Assembly (NCBI RefSeq): GCF_039543545.1
Contig: NZ_BAABJY010000002.1
Span: forward strand, 1,178,001-1,242,000
DNA from: Luteimonas vadosa
GTDB lineage: Bacteria; Pseudomonadota; Gammaproteobacteria; Xanthomonadales; Xanthomonadaceae
Direction of reading: 5' to 3'
DNA length: 64,000 bases
Made by a program: the position numbers and the translations under genes. Of this stretch, positions 61,812-64,000 are shown piece after piece. How positions within the stretch are numbered: position 1 is the first letter of the stretch; the number at the start of each line of letters is the position of its first letter. The notes below the pieces were generated by a model. That model had not been told where the DNA came from. It worked only from the letters and a program-made list of their open reading frames with translations, and did not search any database.

Positions 61812-63251
61812 TCAAGCCTCGAAATACCCCAGGAAGTCGGAGATGGCCATCGAGTCCATCCGTCCCGGGTCGGCCGCCAAGGCCATCAATTCCTCGGCCT
61901 TGCCCGCCGGCAGCTGTGCCTCGAACGCGGCCAGGGCCTTGGCCAGCAGCACCGGGATCCCTTCGTCACGGCGCTTCCGGTGGCCAATGGGGTAGTCGAT
62001 GGAAATCCGGTCCGTGGAGGTGCCGTCCTTGAAGAACACCTGCACCGCGTTGCCGATGTAGCGCTTGTTCGGGTCGAAGTAGTCCTTGGTGAACTGCGGG
62101 TTCTCCCGCACCTCCATCACGCCCCTGAGCGCGTCGATGCGGGGGTCGGCGGCGATGTCGTCGTTGTAGTCGGCCGCCGTGAGGCGCCCGAAGACCAGCG
62201 GCACGGCGACCATGTACTGGAGGCAGTGGTCCCGATCGGCGTAGTTGGCCAGCGGGCCGGTCTTGTCGATGATGCGCACCCCCGCCTCCTGGGTCTCGAT
62301 CACGATCCTCTCGACCTCCGAGATCCGGCCCTGCACCTGGTCGTGCAGCTCCATGGCGCATTCCACCGCGGTCTGGGCGTGGAACTCGGCCGGAAAGCTG
62401 ATCTTGAACAGGACGTTCTCCATCACGTAGCTTCCGAAGGGCCGCTCGAACTCGAACGATTTGCCCTTGAAGGCGACATCGTAGAAACCCCAGGTCTTCG
62501 CGCTCAACGCGCTCGGATAGCCGACCACTTGCTTGCGGACGGCGTTGATCGCATGGATGACGGCCCGACGGCAGGCATCACCCGCGGCCCAGCTCTTGCG
62601 CGGGCCCGTGTTGGGCGCATGCCGGTAGGTCCTCAGGACGCCGTTGTCGATCCAGGAGTGCGACACCGCGGTCACGATTTCTTCCTTGCCGCCGCCCAGC
62701 ATCGCCGTGGCCACGGCGGTGGACGCGAGGCGCACCAGGATCACGTGGTCCAAGCCGACGCGGTTGAAGGAGTTCTGCAGCGCATAGACCCCCTGGATCT
62801 CGTGCGCCTTGATCGCCCAGGTCAGGATGTCGCGAACCGTGATCGCCTTGCCTTCCTTGCGGGACAGCCAGTCTGCGACGGCGAGGATGGTGCCGAGGTT
62901 GTCGGACGGATGGCCCCATTCGGCCGCCAGCCATGTGTCGTTGAAGTCGAGCCAGCGGACCTGGGTGCCGATGTTGAAGGCCGCCTGGGCCGGGTCGAGC
63001 TCGAAGCCGGTGCCCGGCACGCGCGCGCCCCCGGCGATCTCTCCGCCCGGGACCAGCGGCCCGAGGTGCTTGGTGCAGCCCTCGAACTTCATCGCGAGCA
63101 TCGCGCAGGCCAGCGAGTCGAGCAGCATGTAGCGGGCGGTGTCGTAGGCCTCGTCGGATTCGATCTGGGTATCGACGACATAGTCGGCGATCGCCACCAT
63201 CGGGGCATCGGGCGCGGGGCGGATGGCGGAACGCTGGTCGGAATGGCTCAT
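61812..63251 (-). CDS. prpD: 2-methylcitrate dehydratase (MmgE/PrpD family)
   Basis: A 479-residue PrpD/MmgE enzyme that dehydrates 2-methylcitrate in propionate catabolism (cofactor-free, distinct from AcnD). Family signatures are VRWLDFNDTWLAAEWGHPSDNLG near residue 100, SFPAEFHAQTAVE and YADRDHCLQYMVAVPL. No signal peptide. The start at 63251 is preceded by several bases without a strong ribosome binding site. prpB and prpC are not in the window; the next gene, fadH, is divergent. Together they suggest breakdown of odd-chain or unsaturated fatty acids. Confidence 0.94.
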   Translation of the reverse strand: MSHSDQRSAIRPAPDAPMVAIADYVVDTQIESDEAYDTARYMLLDSLACAMLAMKFEGCTKHLGPLVPGGEIAGGARVPGTGFELDPAQAAFNIGTQVRWLDFNDTWLAAEWGHPSDNLGTILAVADWLSRKEGKAITVRDILTWAIKAHEIQGVYALQNSFNRVGLDHVILVRLASTAVATAMLGGGKEEIVTAVSHSWIDNGVLRTYRHAPNTGPRKSWAAGDACRRAVIHAINAVRKQVVGYPSALSAKTWGFYDVAFKGKSFEFERPFGSYVMENVLFKISFPAEFHAQTAVECAMELHDQVQGRISEVERIVIETQEAGVRIIDKTGPLANYADRDHCLQYMVAVPLVFGRLTAADYNDDIAADPRIDALRGVMEVRENPQFTKDYFDPNKRYIGNAVQVFFKDGTSTDRISIDYPIGHRKRRDEGIPVLLAKALAAFEAQLPAGKAEELMALAADPGRMDSMAISDFLGYFEA

Positions 63252-63409
63252 CTGGGTGAGGTGCCTGGGTTGCGGGGAAGCCGGCTATTTTGCCGCGCTG
63301 GCGCGCTGGTGGCGAACCGGCCTGCATCTCCGGACGCAGGGCTCCGACACCTTTGCGCGCCTGGATCGAGACCCATGCGCAACTCCATACGGAACAGTAT
63401 GCTGTCGGC

Positions 63410-64000
63410 ATGCCCGACACCCCTACCCCCTATCCCTGCCTGTTCACGCCGCTGGACCTGGGCTTCACCCGCCTGCGCAACCGGGTCCTGATGGGCTCGA
63501 TGCATACCGGCCTGGAGGATCGCGCCCGGGATTTTCCCAAACTCGCGGCCTATTTCGCCGAGCGTGCCGCCGGCGGCGTCGGGCTGATCGTCACCGGGGG
63601 CTTTTCGCCCAACATCGAAGGCTGGCTCAAGCCGTTCGCGAGCAAGTTGAGTTGGCCCTGGGAGGTGCGCAAGCACCGCCAGGTCACCGATGCCGTCCAC
63701 GCCCACGATGCGCGCATCTGCCTGCAACTGCTGCACGCCGGGCGCTATGCCTACCACCCGCTGCAGGTGGCGCCCTCGAGGCGGAAGGCACCGATCAACC
63801 CGTTCACGCCCCGGGCGCTGACGGCACGCGGCGTCGAGCGCACGATCGCCGCTTACGTCGACGCCGCGCGGCTCGCGCGCGACGGCGGCTATGACGGCGT
63901 CGAGGTGATGGGTTCGGAGGGCTACCTGATCAACCAGTTCGCCAGCGCGCGGACCAACGCCCGGACGGATGGCTGGGGGGGCAGCGTCACCCGGCGGATG
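63410..64000 (+). CDS. fadH: 2,4-dienoyl-CoA reductase, 5' end only
   Basis: The first 197 residues of an FMN/4Fe-4S flavoenzyme of the old-yellow-enzyme type that reduces 2,4-dienoyl-CoA during beta-oxidation of unsaturated fatty acids. The barrel motifs LMGSMHTGLED, LQLLHAGRYAYHP and GSEGYLINQFASARTNARTD are visible and typical of FadH. The gene runs off the right edge, so the iron-sulfur and NADPH domains are not seen. The ATG at 63410 gives the family start (MPDTPTPYPCLFTPLDLG). It is divergent from prpD with a 158-base gap. Confidence 0.93.
   Translation, partial: MPDTPTPYPCLFTPLDLGFTRLRNRVLMGSMHTGLEDRARDFPKLAAYFAERAAGGVGLIVTGGFSPNIEGWLKPFASKLSWPWEVRKHRQVTDAVHAHDARICLQLLHAGRYAYHPLQVAPSRRKAPINPFTPRALTARGVERTIAAYVDAARLARDGGYDGVEVMGSEGYLINQFASARTNARTDGWGGSVTRRM

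Noticed and set aside
1..64000. CRISPR array, tRNA, rRNA, prophage or integrase
   Set aside because: No regularly spaced repeats, no cloverleaf or rRNA sequence recognised, and no phage or recombinase gene among the translated frames.

Overview
The window is 64 kb of GC-rich, tightly packed chromosomal DNA from a gammaproteobacterium. Gene content points to the Xanthomonadaceae/Lysobacteraceae (Luteimonas, Lysobacter or Stenotrophomonas relatives). The clues are a Tat-exported class A beta-lactamase of L2 type, an S46 dipeptidyl-peptidase, histidine degradation through HutF, a bTHX ribosomal protein, tdh-kbl, many secreted lipoproteins, and frequent ATGA/TTGA overlaps. No rRNA, tRNA, phage, plasmid or CRISPR array was seen. 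The family-level assignment is inferred from gene content alone.

Layout. (1) 0-12 kb: an enoyl-thioester reductase, an S4/LemA/DUF2207 operon, a ClpP-fold lipoprotein, beta-lactamase, a fatty-acid desaturase, an unusual zinc-ribbon short-chain dehydrogenase, a zinc-ribbon metallopeptidase and msrB. (2) 12-24 kb: secreted hydrolases (amidohydrolases, an M49-like metallopeptidase, an alpha/beta hydrolase), a DUF1615 lipoprotein, a HTH/TPR regulator, a membrane protein, and an 800-base gene-poor stretch with palindromic repeats. (3) 24-34 kb: histidine catabolism split into hutU (with a DsbA-like protein and a TetR/metallo-beta-lactamase-fold pair beside it) and divergent hutF/hutI, plus small secreted proteins and an NPP-type phosphodiesterase. 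(4) 34-39 kb: an M19 dipeptidase, a bTHX protein with a histone-like tail, and a likely zinc-homeostasis locus (MerC-like protein, histidine-rich TonB receptor, Zur). (5) 39-53 kb: housekeeping genes gltX, lpxH, purF, a SPOR protein, folC, a histidine phosphatase, an S46 peptidase, tdh-kbl, a GNAT enzyme and a pseudouridine synthase. (6) 53.4-59.6 kb: a six-gene lipid-modification operon. (7) 59.6-64 kb: a secreted protein, an OmpA-family porin, prpD, and the 5' end of fadH, which runs off the window.

The strongest candidate for a coherent and poorly described system is the operon at 53433-59561: desaturase, FAD oxidoreductase, DUF1365, Cfa-type methyltransferase, DUF1295, and a second Cfa-family methyltransferase. 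The first four genes overlap by 4 bases each. It looks like a pathway that desaturates a membrane acyl chain, adds carbon from S-adenosylmethionine and then reduces or oxidises the product. Other points worth attention are the SDR-fold protein whose catalytic Tyr position is Thr, the S46 peptidase with Met at the specificity position, the bTHX-histone tail fusion, the shared operator in the zinc locus, and a possible decayed cobalamin riboswitch.
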